Below are positions 1-12,007 of a DNA stretch of 64,000 bases, piece by piece. The translations under genes were made by a program, and so were the position numbers. The notes beneath the pieces are model-generated. The model did no database searches and was not told the origin of the DNA. It saw only the letters and a program-made list of their open reading frames with translations. This DNA is from Rachicladosporium sp. CCFEE 5018. Lineage: Eukaryota; Ascomycota; Dothideomycetes; Cladosporiales; Cladosporiaceae. Numbering within the stretch: position 1 is the stretch's first letter; each line of letters opens with the position of its first letter. The DNA is taken from assembly GCA_002077045.2 (NCBI GenBank), contig KZ111155.1, forward strand, positions 662,230-726,229, written 5' to 3'.

Positions 1-288
1 CATGCCACATGCCGTACCTGCCGTTTTACCCCGCTAAAGCACCTCATACCAAAGGAATACGGCGCAAGCTACCTACGTAGGGAGGCGTAGCTCCAGGGCT
101 ACGTGACCTTGAATTGCGTGCCCGCGATGGATTGCGGTCCGGTTGGCGTGTCAAGGTAAGTTGGTTTGTATATAACAGGTAGGTCTGCTCAGGTTGGCAG
201 CTTGACGCTCTCTCATATCCGTACACGTAAGAGAGCATCAACATACCACGCTATCATTTCCGTCGAAGCAAAGAAAATACTCACCACT

Positions 289-1699
289 ATGTCTGAACGC
301 GAAACCTACCCCCAGAGTGGCAGCTCTGGTCTCACCGGCAGCGGCAGCAGCAACACTTACGATTCAAATACCACCGGCTCCGGTCTCAGCAACACCGAGT
401 CTAACAAGTCCGGCGGCGGCATCATTCAATCTGCACTTGGAATGGTCGGCCTGGGAGGTAACAAGACAACCGACAGCTCCAACACCAGCGGCCTGACAGG
501 CAGTGGCTACGACAACACAAGCTCAACAACCGGCTCAGGCATTACAGGTGGCCAAGGTCAGTATAGTTCTACTACCACCGGCAACCCGAGTGACATCACC
601 GATGGCGGCTCTGGCTTGCTACATGGCAACCAGTCAAGCGGCACTGGGTCCAGTGGCATTGGCCACAGTGGCGGACCGCACAACACGTTCGCGGGCAACG
701 CTCTCGACCCAGCCGTGCATGGCGAGTCGCAGAATCGTGGGACGGGCTTGAGTCTGCCTGGAGGTGCTGACTCGGGGTATACAGAGACGAGCTCAGGTGG
801 CTCGGGTCTTACGGGCGGTAGCTCCGGCTTGACCGGTGGCAGCTCGTCAGGTTATGATAACAGTGGTAGCTCCGGCCTTACTGGCGGTAGCTCAGGTCTT
901 ACCGGCGGCAGCTCGTCAGGCTATGACAACAACAATAACAAGAGCAGCGGTGGCATCACGGGCGCCATCTCCAACCTCGTCGGCGGAGGCTCTTCGAACA
1001 ACAACGCTAGCAGCACCGGCTCAGGTCTCACAGGCGGCAGCTCCTCAGGCTACGACAACAACAGCAGCAGTGGCTCCGGTCTGACAGGCGGCAGCTCAGG
1101 TCTCACTGGCGGCAGCTCCTCAGACTACAACAACAGCTCCACCTCCGGCACCGACGCCGGCAGCCGCTCCGGCAGATACGACTCCACCGCCCCGTCCACA
1201 ACCCTCGCCGGCGACAACTCTCGCAACCCAGCAGCCGACGGCTCCACCACAAACACCTCTACTTCCCAATCTGGACGCGACAACCCTGCCACCGATGATC
1301 CCTCCGCCGCCGGGTCAGGCCAGGAGCAGACTAGCGGCAGCGGCATGGGCGAAGAGGAGAGGAAACACGATAACAAAGTCGCCGCCAAGCGGGAGAATCC
1401 TAGCGCTATTCCCACGGCTGGCGGCGAGAGGCTTGGAGAGAAGCATTGGGGGGAGAGCAAGGTTGTGCCTGATGCTGGGTTCGCGCCGCAGGATGAGGGA
1501 AAGGGGATTCAGAGTAGCGATAATGATCGTAAGTTTGCTTGATTGATGATGGGTGTTGGGGGTGATGTGGATGCTGACTATGATTGTAGCTACGACTGCG
1601 AGTAACACGGCGAAGAACGCTGGGGGTAGCGCTAGTTCTCAGCAGACGGAGGGGAAGGAGAAGATCGGGGATAAGGTGAAGCATTTGTTGCACAAGTAG
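289..1699 (+). CDS. Gly/Ser-rich repeat protein, hydrophilic, possible stress protein
   Basis: Two exons, 289-1528 and 1590-1699, joined by a 61-nt GT-AG intron with a GCTGAC branch site, give 449 residues. The ATG at 289 is chosen over the upstream frame because low-complexity coding composition begins there. The protein is dominated by Gly, Ser, Thr and Asn, with repeats of the type SSGLTGGSSSGYDN, and two glycine-flanked hydrophobic stretches (GGIIQSALGMVGLGG and a GGITGAISNLVGGG copy). The C-terminus becomes charged and ends KIGDKVKHLLHK. There is no signal peptide or transmembrane segment. The composition resembles hydrophilin or LEA-like stress proteins of fungi, but that is inference only. 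The gene is certain as an ORF; the function is not known. Confidence 0.75.
798..1137 (+). repeat. In-frame tandem repeats encoding SGLTGGSS / SSGYDN units
   Basis: Within the Gly/Ser-rich gene, about four imperfect units alternate the motifs SGLTGGSS (often doubled) and SSGYDN or SSDYNN. Units differ at synonymous sites (ggcggtagc against ggcggcagc), so this is an old coding repeat rather than a recent identical expansion. Copy number may vary between isolates. Confidence 0.8.
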
Positions 1700-1882
1700 A
1701 GAGAAGACGTGGAGCTATGGAGGGAGACCTCCCAATCGGAACGTGCGCAGCTCGTGCCAACGTGGTACACCTATAGTGACCATGACTGCTCTTTCACGTT
1801 CAGACCGTTGTCTTCCGTTTTCACTTCTGCCCAGCACACCCCGAACATCTCCAGGCATCTAATTGCACCATGTAGTCCCGCC

Positions 1883-2807
1883 TTACTCGGCGGAAGCCAA
1901 GTTGTGAATACACACACTCTCGCATTCCAGCAGTTCACTGCATACGGTGCAGTGCCAATGGACCCGAGTGTCTCTGGCACCATCAATGGTGTGAACTATG
2001 ACGCGCGCTACAGCAGGTCGCTGCTCCGCGCACTTCGAACATGCCCGTTCGATCTTGTCTCCCTCAGGTATGGTGCAATCAGCTGGAGGAGCCTGGGTTT
2101 GGAAGCCAACCATCCCGATCGCAACATCCTGGGCAAGGCACGGAAGGGCGCGCATAAGCGCACTGTACTCCTGGTAGTGTTCCTTGCCTCTCTTGATTGC
2201 GATCAATATCACGCTAAGAAGGAAGTCTGTTGTCGGTCCTTGGACTTTGTAGGCCAGCTCAATCGCGGCAATGAGATCGGGTGTGCACTGCAGTGGGCTA
2301 CATTTGAGCAGTGTGTCCAGCTTTTCGTTCGCAAGTTCCGCCAGCTGGGGAGTATTGTACTTGTCCGCCAGGATCACGATGCTGAGGTGAAAGGCGTATG
2401 GATCGGCAGCAGGTTGGATGGCGTAGTCGAAATAGTACATATAGCGGACGAGCGCATCAACGCTATCCTCGCCATCCTCACTGAGGTCGATGGTCTTCTC
2501 CTGGGCTTCCTAGTGCATGTCAGTGGAGTCCATCAACTCGCTGCGAGCGGTCATATCCACTTCGCTCAAATGGAGCTCACCTTGAAGGGTCCGTTGCAGG
2601 CGCAAGCGAGTACATCCGAGTACGAGCTTAGAACGAAATGGTGTACTTTCCACGATCGCCCTTTGCAAGTGATGGTGAAATCCGTGCCCTCTGATCTCTC
2701 ATACAGACTGTGAAGGTGTCAGTCGATCCGCTTCAAACAGGGCTCCGTGTCAAGCAATACCTTGCGAATCTGGCAGATACCGGAGAAAACGCTAGCACTG
2801 CAGCCAT
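1883..2807 (-). CDS. BTB/POZ domain protein, tandem copy 1
   Basis: Three exons on the minus strand: 2761-2807, 2581-2707 and 1883-2509, with introns of 53 and 71 nt; 266 residues. The start MAAVLAFSP is followed across the first splice by the BTB core: TDFTITC near residue 26, KVHHFVLSSYSDVLACAC, and then YMYYFDY. The BTB fold mediates dimerisation or cullin-3 binding. The C-terminal third carries paired cysteines (ACSKC, HCTVC) that could bind zinc. The paralog at 3237-4143 shares the exon phases and an exon 2 of exactly 127 nt, which strongly supports the gene model. Expanded families of short BTB proteins are common in filamentous fungi; partners are unknown. A 334-codon ORF on the opposite strand is a shadow. 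Confidence 0.8.
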
Positions 2808-3236
2808 CTTGATCGTACCGTCCAAATTGATGTTGAATGTGGCAGTGCCGGCGGACACCTCGACGCTACAGTTATCGAACGGGCTTGGCAAGATTCTTGG
2901 GTTGGAAGGAGCGATGAAGACTTGTCATGCGTGAATGCGCTGCCTACCAGCGGCTATCCCGCACCGTCTCCCATCATACCAGATTGCATCTATGCAGGCG
3001 ACCTCGCCGACTGAGGGTCAAACATGTCATGCGTCCGCTCGAGCGCTTGTGAAAGGTTCGCTCGCCAGATTGAGGCGACATGTAATCAGGATACCGATCG
3101 TATATGATGCACCGTTGCTCCGATTCGAGCAGAGTGTGAGGAGATAGAGTTGGCTATTTTCGGTTATCATCCAAATCCTCTTCCGCTTCCTTGCGAGGTC
3201 GCCATGAAGATGCAATTGAGGCTCGCAGTATGAGGC
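2808..3236 (-). other. Intergenic spacer between the two BTB genes
   Basis: 429 bp hold the promoter of BTB copy 1 and the 3' end region of copy 2. No conserved ORF or RNA gene was seen. Confidence 0.6.
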
Positions 3237-4143
3237 TCAAATTCTCAGGACCATCTCAATCTGGAAGAGCTCCACTTTCCTTCGGGTTGTGAATGCCCTC
3301 TTCCATCTGGGCACGAAGTTGTGGCCGCAACTTTCACACCTAACATAGCTACAGTACCCATGGCTCTGCTTCCATCCGCAGTTTGCGCACTTGAGTTTCG
3401 TAGTCTCCCCTCTTGCTATTGCGATCGCAACGTCTTGCGAGAGCGAAGGGAGCTGACGGATGATCGCGCAGTATCCTTCGAAGTCATCCTCGCTGCTCTT
3501 GATTACTGCCTTCACCAGCGCCTCACGGTAGGCAGCCGTAGGTCCTTCAGCATCGTACGCAAGCTTCGTAGCAGAGACCAAGTCATCAGTGAGCTTGAGT
3601 GGCGTGCCACTCAGTATTCTGACCAGCTTGGTGTTCGCGAGCTTGAGAAGGTGTTGGATGTCATACTTGTTGGCGAGGAGAATCATGTTAACGTGCGTGG
3701 TGTATGGCTCTGATTCACAGTCGTCCAGCGCGTAATCGAATGCATACATGTAGGAAATGAGGGCCTTGACACAGGCTTCGCCATCTATGCTGAGGTCGAT
3801 GGAACGTGCTGCAGTCTCCTACTCGTTATCAGCGTGTGTCCTTTCGAAGTAACTTCTCTGTGAGCGACACACCTTGAAGTTTCCATCGCACGCACATGCC
3901 AGCACATCTGAGTAGAGATTGAGCACAAAGCCATGGACTGCCCATGATTTCTTGCCGCAGGTGATCGTGAAGTCGGTGGCTTGACCTGTTTCGAAGAGAC
4001 TGAGTACGAAACACATCAGTCTCCCGAACTGCCCCAACTCTCGGCTTGATGTATTCTTACCTCTTGAATTTGCCGGCGACTGCTAAAAGACCTTTTGGAC
4101 CTCCCTTGGTAGCTTCGCTGATCGGCCATCCGGTGTCCGACAT
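3237..4143 (-). CDS. BTB/POZ domain protein, tandem copy 2
   Basis: Exons 4061-4143, 3873-3999 and 3237-3818 with introns of 61 and 54 nt give 263 residues beginning MSDTGWPISEATK. The first splice joins the leader to SLFETGQATDFTITC, the usual entry to the BTB fold, and the second splice rejoins the helix leading to YMYAFDY. The tail has CANC and CESC cysteine pairs followed by a basic stretch, suggesting a small zinc ribbon. It is 40-50 percent similar by eye to copy 1, in the same orientation, with identical splice phases, so the two arose by tandem duplication and have diverged. The short leader exon is easily missed: without it a spurious start at 4037 inside the intron would be chosen. 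Confidence 0.8.
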
Positions 4144-5301
4144 GTTGTGTGGTGCTTGAGCAAAGAGTGCCGAGATGACGGCAGCCTTGCCAATCTGCGA
4201 AGTGTTCGCGCGTTCGTAGTGGGGTCAGCAAACGCGTCGTTGCATAAAGCCCGCGGCAATCCGCGCCGCTTCCGTCCATGGTAACTCTGCCATTGCATTC
4301 TTTCCATTCACTTGCTGCATGTGATGCGCCAGCCGGCGCATACCACTTCATTGCTCGTTCTTTCGATCACCAATCTCCATGATGGAGCTCGCGTCCATCC
4401 CTAACACAGGATGGTGAGTGAGACGAGTCATTTCGCCAAGAAGTCCACGCTACCCACTATCAGCTCGTCTCTCGCAACGTAGCACTGAAATGGCCGTGAC
4501 AGCTTGGAAGCAGACTAAGGGCTGAGAATACAAGTGAGCTTGATTTACAAGCATTGGCAACCTACATTTTCACTTCGCGATGGCGTTTCGTGGAGGCAAT
4601 GGTTGAACAGACATGAGATGTCGCATCATGGATGTGCACCATCTCCTGCAATTTGCTCGACCAAGCACAGTTTGCTCATTGTATCCACTCATGTGCGTCG
4701 TGGCATGTCTATTGACGGGAACGATGTGTGGTGATGCCAATATGTTGTTACTATGGTGTGGCATGACCTCCTACTCTGACAGGAGGCGCGCGGGTGTTGG
4801 GCGACATTGAGGTTCCGCAATGCCGGCGATGACACTGAATGGATGCGAGAATCCTCGTGAGACCGATGAGCTGCGAGAGAGGCAAGCTGTATGATGGAAC
4901 ATGTCACATAGCATACGTGGTTGATGGATGTTTGGATGAAGTGAGGTCGGATGACAGCGCTTGCCCGAATGAGGGAAGGGAGGAGTGGAGTCGAAGCGGA
5001 GAGGAGTCTTGTGCGCCACCATGGGCATCGCAGTCGATATCGGCAGCCATCGTGTCACATTCTCTTGATTGTCAGACCAGACGACGTTGATGAAGGAAGA
5101 AGATAGGAACACGTTCGCTGCGCAAGTCACAGACTTCGCCTCCGCGCCCCACTTCGGATAACCTCGACCAAGTCGTCCGAGCGGCCATGATATAGGCCAA
5201 ATTCAGCACTATAACGATTGCACACGGCAATGGCACATTCGCAATGATCATAGGACGACAGAAAGTATTCTCTGGCATACGCATGACACGAGTCCGAAGT
5301 C
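4144..5301. other. Divergent intergenic region between BTB copy 2 and the LSD1 gene
   Basis: 1.16 kb serves as the upstream region of two divergent genes. Short ORFs exist on both strands but none has protein-like composition or a family motif. No RNA gene or repeat was recognised. Confidence 0.55.
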
Positions 5302-8300
5302 ATGGCGGCGATTGGCAACATGTCGAATATAGCTGGACTGGTGGCTGGACACAAGGCCAATGCCACGACTGCTAATGCGATCTCTCCTCTTGACGAAGAC
5401 GACTCAAGTCTCTCTTCTGCAGCAAGTGACATTTTCGACCGGCTCTCATCGAACAAGAGAGCAAGTAGCGGATCCTGGGAGGTCGATGCAAATGGTAATT
5501 GGCATCGATATGGCTCCCTTGAGTCAGCTACGAGCACAGGGATATCGTCCATCTGTTCTTCTACTGCTGCTGACGATGTATTGAAAGATCGATCATCAGG
5601 ACCTTCTTCATCCAAAAAGCGTATGTCCGATGGCACTATCAAAGTCGCATTGCCAACATCTGGCATCAGCTCAGAGAGGGCAGCGACACCGCGAAGTATC
5701 GAGCGTAAAGGCATCTCAACAGAACAACATGAGAATCTCAAGCCACAGCAGAAACGAAGAGGACGTCCCCCAAAGGACAAGACGAGTGTGCAGCCATCGA
5801 AACCAAAGCATCACACTGCTTCGTTCATCTCGACGATGCAAAGCGCGGTGAAACCACGATCAGCAATACCATACACACTTCCTATCAGCACGTTCGCCTC
5901 ACAATGCATCGAAGCTGCTCAGGCGTCTCGACTTGACCCATATGTCTTACACGCTGGCGAACATGCGCTCTTGGCAGACCGAATTACCTCAGCTGAGGTC
6001 ACAGTATACCTCAATATTCGAAATGCGATACTGCGCCTCTGGACACAGAACCCTCGATGTTGCGTCACAGTCGAAGAGGCAGCTGGCTGTGCCAAAGAAG
6101 GCAGATTCTACGGTCTGGCGGAGGTTGCATACAAGTGGCTTACCCGAAATAGGTATATCAACTTTGGCTGTGTCGAGGTGCCACAAAATCCGACAGCGAG
6201 TGCAAAGCCAAAGAAAACATCGAAGCAGAAGACTGTGGTCGTCATTGGTGCCGGCGTAGCTGGTCTCACGACTGCACGCCAGCTTGAGGGTCTTTTCGTA
6301 CAACACTCAGATTATTGGTTTGAACGGGATGAAAAGCCGCCGAAAGTCGTCATCTTGGAAGCCCGCAAACGCATTGGTGGACGCGTGTACTCGAAGCCAT
6401 TACGAACGCAGAAGCCGCATGGTCTCGCAGGTGATCTTCGAAATACCGCAGAGATGGGTGCGATGATCGTGACTGGATTTGAACATGGCAATCCGCTCGA
6501 CCCAGTCATACGTGGTCAGCTTGGCTTGCAATACCATCTCATGACAGATGCACTTACCATATTTGACACAAATGGCAAGCCTGTGAAAGAGAAGCGAGAT
6601 ATGCTGAACACGGAATTGTACACGGACATCACGGATCGGACAGGCGACTTTCGAGCAATGGCCCAGCCACGAAATATGCTCAAGGGTGACGAGGATCTCA
6701 TCAAACGCTCGCGAGATCCGATGCCTGGCGGATATAACAGCTTTAAGCTTGAGCCACTACCTGAACCCCTTGGAGGCAAGCCGAAGACCGTCATGAAGAG
6801 AGGGCGGCGGCTCAACGCGCCACCCGGGACCGAGAAGTTAACAGGAAGAGCACAAGTGGTAGAGGCAAGCACTGGCATAGTGAAGGCAGCACAAGCCGCA
6901 GCTGAGATGGGCTGGAAAGTCAAGGAGGGCGTTACCAAGCATCACACACTTTCATTGAAGCCAATCGCCGAAGCGACTTTGTATCCAACTCTGGGAGCTG
7001 TCATGGATAATGCGATCACCCAATACCAGTCATTGCTCGAGATGACACCACAGGATATGCGGCTACTCAATTGGCATCATGCAAATCTGGAGTACGCCAA
7101 TGCCGCGCCTGTCAGCTGGCTCAGTCTCAGCGGACATGACCAAGATACCGGTAACGAGTTCGAAGGCGCACACTCCGAGATCATTGGCGGGTACACACAG
7201 CTCCCACGCGGTCTGATGATCCTGCCTACAAAGCTCGATGTCCGTTTCCAGTCCATCGTCGACAGCATACATTACGATGACCATCTGGAAGACGATTCGC
7301 TTAGAACGCGGATAGTCTGCACAGATGGTCAAGTGATAGATGCTGATGAGATCGTGGTCACTGCACCACTTGGGGTGCTCAAGAGCGAAGCCATTGATTT
7401 CGATCCGCCTCTGCCACACTGGAAGATGGGCGCGATCGATCGGATGGGCTTCGGTCTGCTCAACAAGGTATGACTGATGTCCTGTGTTACTGCAATACAC
7501 TCACTGACAGAGGATTAGGTCGTCTTGGTATACAACGAGCCCTTCTGGGACGAGTCGCGCGACATGTTCGGCTTGCTTAACGAAGCAGAGCAAGCGGACA
7601 GCCTCAACCCGTCACACTACGAAAGACGAAGAGGGCGCTTCTATCTGATCTGGAATGCATCCAAGACAAGCGGCAGACCAGTTCTGATCGCACTCATGGC
7701 CGGTCACGCAGCACACCAGGCTGAAGTCACCGACACGTCCACCCTCGTAAACGAAGTCACGGACCGTCTACGACGAGTGTTCTCGCCATCAGTTCCACTC
7801 CCGCAAGAGGTGATAGTCACGAGATGGAAGCAAGATCCTTTCACCAGAGGCACATACTCATTCGTCGCGCCACGTACACAACCGCAGGATTACGATCTCA
7901 TGGCGAAATCTGTTGGGAACTTACACTTTGCGGGCGAGGCTACATGTGGCACGCACCCTGCTACAGTACATGGTGCGTTCTTGTCTGGCTTGCGAGCTGC
8001 CGCAGATGTGATGGAGAGCTTGGTTGGACCGATCAAGCTGCCCAGCCCGCTTGTGGGACCACCGACGATCAAGCAAGAGACATCGACTGGTCACTTCGCA
8101 CGAGCCGCGCCTACGCCTACGCCAGTATCGCGACCACAAGCAGCACAACCGAGTTCACTCCCATTCTTAGCGCCCACATCTCTGCCATCGACAGAGCCAC
8201 ACATCAAGCAAGAGTCGTCTACAACACCTCTCTACAGCATTCCTGCAGCAGTTGTACCCACTGTCCCGCGCAAGTCGGTCTGTGCAGCAGACCCATCGTT

Positions 8301-8769
8301 CTGGATCCCCGACACGTTCGACTCTCACCTCACTTACGAGACCTGCATACTCAGTCTCATCAGCTCCAAGATCGGTGACCGCCCACTTAAGCCTTTGCGT
8401 CCCGGAGTAAACCCTTTTCTTCTCTTCACTAAAGCTCACTGGGACGAGTGCCGCGAGTTCTGCAACAAAGATCCGAAGTTGAGGGATGTGAGAAATATCA
8501 TCCGCACTACGCTGGGCACGAGATGGAAGGCATTGAGCGAAGCAGAGAAAGTTCCGTGGGTCGAGCAGAGCGTTGGGGCTCAAGGGGAGGCTGATCGCGC
8601 GAGACGGGAGTGGGAAGCAGGAGTTCAGAGATGGGATGAGCAGGCGAAGAGAATAAGGGAGGAGTTCATGACAGAGCGTCCGCCGCCCGAGGGTTTCAGG
8701 GGAGAACTCGGCGGGGAAAGCGGGAAGAGGAAGACGAACGTCAGTGCATGTGTTGGGCTTGGTATGTGA
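5302..8769 (+). CDS. LSD1: LSD1-type flavin histone demethylase with SWIRM and HMG box
   Basis: Exon 1 5302-7467 and exon 2 7519-8769, joined by a 51-nt intron (gtatga to attag), encode about 1138 residues. In order: an AT-hook (KRRGRPPKDK, near residue 150), a SWIRM domain (about 195-300, ending RYINFGCVEVP), the FAD Rossmann motif VVVIGAGVAGLTTARQ near 313, an amine-oxidase domain continuing over the splice and closing with FAGEATCGTHPATVHGAF, and an HMG box near 1010-1085 (PFLLFTKAHW, LGTRWKALSEAEKVPW). This is the fungal KDM1 layout; it removes methyl groups from histone H3 lysine and acts in the nucleus. It is longer than human LSD1 because of the C-terminal HMG box. The last few residues may differ if a further 3' intron exists (donor-like gtcagt and gtatgt sites lie just before the stop). 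Confidence 0.92.
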
Positions 8770-9612
8770 AGAGCATGAGGTGTGATCTTTCGCTCGCGGA
8801 GAGGTGTTTACTGGGCACAGTATACCATAGCACGACAGCGTTGCTACAATACCATCTCGATTGCTGAATAGGGTTTACTTCGTTCCTTGGATTGCGCCAC
8901 TGACGTTGGCTAGCGCGCTGTGACCTTCTACGCTTCGCTCGCGTGGCAGTTCGATTTCAGCCGGGAAGATAGAGCTCCGCTTCCAAAGTGCCCCAAGATC
9001 GTGGGGATTTGCGCTCGCTTCACGTGTTGGTGCGTCTTGAGTGTGGTTGCGCAGGGTGCCCTGCGCCGCGAGCTGAGGTGCATGTAGTCCATGGAAAGTA
9101 GACCCGTAGATTATTCATTATCGTTCGCGGAGACCCCGTTAAATCTGTCATGACCCCATCTCTAATCGCCTAATGCACGGCCGTTTACTGTTCGAGGCTC
9201 CCTCCACTTCGTACCTCCACTGGCGTCTCTCCGCACACGAGATCATCCCGCAGCCTACTGATCACCAGCTGTGCCGCGTCGCAGACTTCGACTTCTGCAC
9301 GGATTTGAAATCATTCACCTTTCGATCCAGCGATTCTTCGCCTGCATAGCTGGACTCTCTCTAAGTTCCAATTTTGAGTACGAACATCGCGACAAGAGAT
9401 CGGGTTAAGTGGACCTACGCGGGCTGCCGAGCTCAGGAACAGGACAACCGGACTTTGTACAGTGGACTTTGCGATTCGGCGTTGGCACTGAGAACATCAC
9501 ATATACAACCGGGTTGTGAGAGTGCGCATATTTGGACTGAGCACCACTGGAGCAGATTGGTGCGCTCAGAGCGCATAGCAGCGCTGGTGGGGGCAGGTGG
9601 GAGGTTTGAACC
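8770..9612 (+). other. Upstream region of the CreB gene
   Basis: 843 bp between the LSD1 stop and the CreB ATG contain no convincing ORF. Part is probably a long 5' leader, as the stretch just before the ATG has short upstream ORFs. Confidence 0.5.
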
Positions 9613-12007
9613 ATGTCGTTCTTTGGGAAGTTCAAGGGCGGCTCGGTCAGTAATCACGACAGCATTCGAACACGTCGCAAGCGGGACAAAGCTGACAGCA
9701 TGTGGGCACTTAGACACAGAGTCCGGGCAACCTCACATCGCCTATCAAGAAGGATCCCAATGCTCTACAACCTACGCCGCTTGAGAAGCATCTGGCTGAA
9801 GTGACGGGGCCGGTGCGATCAGACGGCAGCGACAAGTTCTTCGGGTTTGAGAATGTGAGTTGAGCTACTGGAAATGTAGCACTGTATATAGCTAACGCAA
9901 AAATGTAGTATGGTTCCACATGGTAGGCAGCGTAGCTCTTCCAACGCCACTATCAGCAATACTGACTCGAAGACACAGCTACTGCAACTCCATCGTACAA
10001 TGTCTATACTACTCGGCGCCCTTCCGAGAAAATGTCCTTAACTTTCCTTCACAGCAATTCCTAGAGAGCATACGAGACGAGCTCCCGAAGAGCAATGGCG
10101 GGCCGATATCACCTCGAAACAAAAGCACGACACCATACCCCAATCTCGCCTCGCCAGCACGCAAAGTCGCTCCTCCAACATCACCAGGTCCTGCGCAGAA
10201 GCCAGAAGAGACGAAGGACTCACCCGAGTACAAGAAGAAGCTGGCGTTGCAAGCGGGGCCAGTACTGGACATGGTGTACGACAACTCGAATCGCTACGGC
10301 ATGGACGAGTCGCTTTTCACATCGTTGAAAGATATTTTCGAGGCAATAATACAAAACAAGTCGAGATTAGGCGTTGTCAGTCCGCATAAGTTTCTGGAGA
10401 TCCTACGGAGAGAAAACGAGATGTTCCGATCGGCTATGCACCAAGACGCACATGAGTTTCTGAATTTGCTACTGAACCAGGTAATTGATAATGTTGATTC
10501 GCTGTCTAATAAGCATCCTGCGCCGATACAGTCGCCATTACAAACGAATGGCGGTGCGCCAGAGCATGGTCTAGCCGCCGCGATGTCTTCGGCTGTGGCA
10601 GGAGCACACAAGAATGGACTGGACACACATTGGGTGCATGATCTGTTTGAGGGTCTGCTCACCTCGGAAACGAGGTGCTTGACTTGCGAAACCACATCAC
10701 AGCGCGACGAGGCATTCTTGGACTTGTCAGTCGATCTCAGTGCACATACATCAGTCACCTCGTGTCTGCGAAAGTTCTCCGAGGAAGAGATGTTGTGCGA
10801 GCGTAACAAGTTCCACTGCGACAACTGCGGAGGCTTGCAAGAAGCGGAGAAGCGTATGAAGATCAAGCGTTTGCCGCGAATATTGGCATTACACTTGAAG
10901 CGCTTCAAGTACACCGAGGATTTACAGCGATTACAGAAGCTGTTTCATCGGGTTGAATACCCGTTTCACTTGCGACTATTCAATACCACAGATGACGCTG
11001 AAGATCCGGATCGATTATACGAGCTCTACGCGGTGGTAGTGCATATCGGAGGCGGACCATATCATGGCCACTATGTCAGCATCATCAAGACCGAAGACCG
11101 CGGCTGGCTGCTATTCGATGACGAGCTTGTTGAACCAGTGGACAAGAACTATCTTCTCAATTTCTTCGGTGGTGAGCCTGTGCCAGGTGCGCAAGATGCC
11201 AAGCAGCTCGCATGCGCATATGTCCTCTTCTACCAGGAGACTACGCTCGAAGCTGTGATGAAGGAGCAAGAAGCAGAGGGTCACTACACCGAGCCTCCCA
11301 TCCGCACCTCCGAGGAACCAGTCCTTTCCACCCAGTCCGCAAAAACGAACAGCAACAACCTTCACACCACGATGACTGTCATGACGCCACAGACCGAAGA
11401 TCTAGACCACATGTCGCACCTCACGCACGCAGCTACGGCGCCTGTCCTCGCCATACCAACGCCACAGCAATATAGCAATCCCTCACAACATCTGCCCACA
11501 ACTCCAGCTCTGCAGCCGATCTTGCCGACCAAGTCAAAGAAAGAGCTTAAAGCCGAAGAGAAAGAACGCAAAGCGCAGATCAAAGCCGATGAGAAGATCG
11601 CGATTGCAAAACGCAAAGAGTCCGCTACCAAGCGCATGGAGATGTGGAAGAAGCAGGACGAGGAGCTGAAAGCTGCTATTGAGATGTCGAAAGCTAGTGC
11701 GGCTGAGGACGCCGCGAGACGGCCCCCTGGGGAAGAAGGCGGCGAGGAGGTGAGCGAGAAGCTCGCACCACTTGGTAGTGGCGGCGTCCCGAGGGAAGGC
11801 GAGAAGGAGAAGTCTAGCGGTGGATTGGCAAGGTTCGCAAGGCATGGGAGTATGAGTTTGAGAGGGAAGCCGAAGTTGTTTGGGAGTAAGGAGAAGGATG
11901 TTGGAAGCCCGGGTGAAATTAGAGAAGGAAGTGTTGTGACTGACGAGGACAAGGCGAAGAAGAATCGGTTCAGTTTGGGGAGGAAGAAGAGCGCCGTGTT
12001 GCAGTGA
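9613..12007 (+). CDS. creB: CreB-type ubiquitin C-terminal hydrolase (USP12/46 family)
   Basis: Four exons: 9613-9645, 9714-9854, 9909-9922 and 9979-12007; 738 residues. The USP catalytic domain opens at FFGFENYGSTCYCNSIVQC, with the nucleophile Cys63 encoded across the third splice junction (TG|C) after a 14-nt microexon. Zinc-knuckle-type cysteines follow (CLTCETT, CDNCGG), then the His box GGPYHGHYVSII with catalytic His427 and the LLFDDE Asp region. A basic/acidic coiled coil (about residues 590-650, KKELKAEEKERKAQIKADEK) precedes a disordered tail. CreB works with the WD40 protein CreC in carbon catabolite repression in Aspergillus; the N-terminal PLEKHLAEVTGPVRSDGSDKF and the C-terminal coiled coil match that family. 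A gene call starting inside the large ORF would lose the active-site cysteine. Confidence 0.92.

Noticed and set aside
1709..2713. 334-codon plus-strand ORF
   Set aside because: It is antisense to the spliced BTB gene, whose domain and intron structure are repeated in the neighbouring paralog.
4144..4400. Minus-strand ORF reading MRRLAHHMQQVNGKNAMAE, considered as an extra upstream exon or separate gene
   Set aside because: It could only be joined to the BTB leader exon by a 39-nt intron, and a stop lies just upstream. The BTB gene is complete from 4143.
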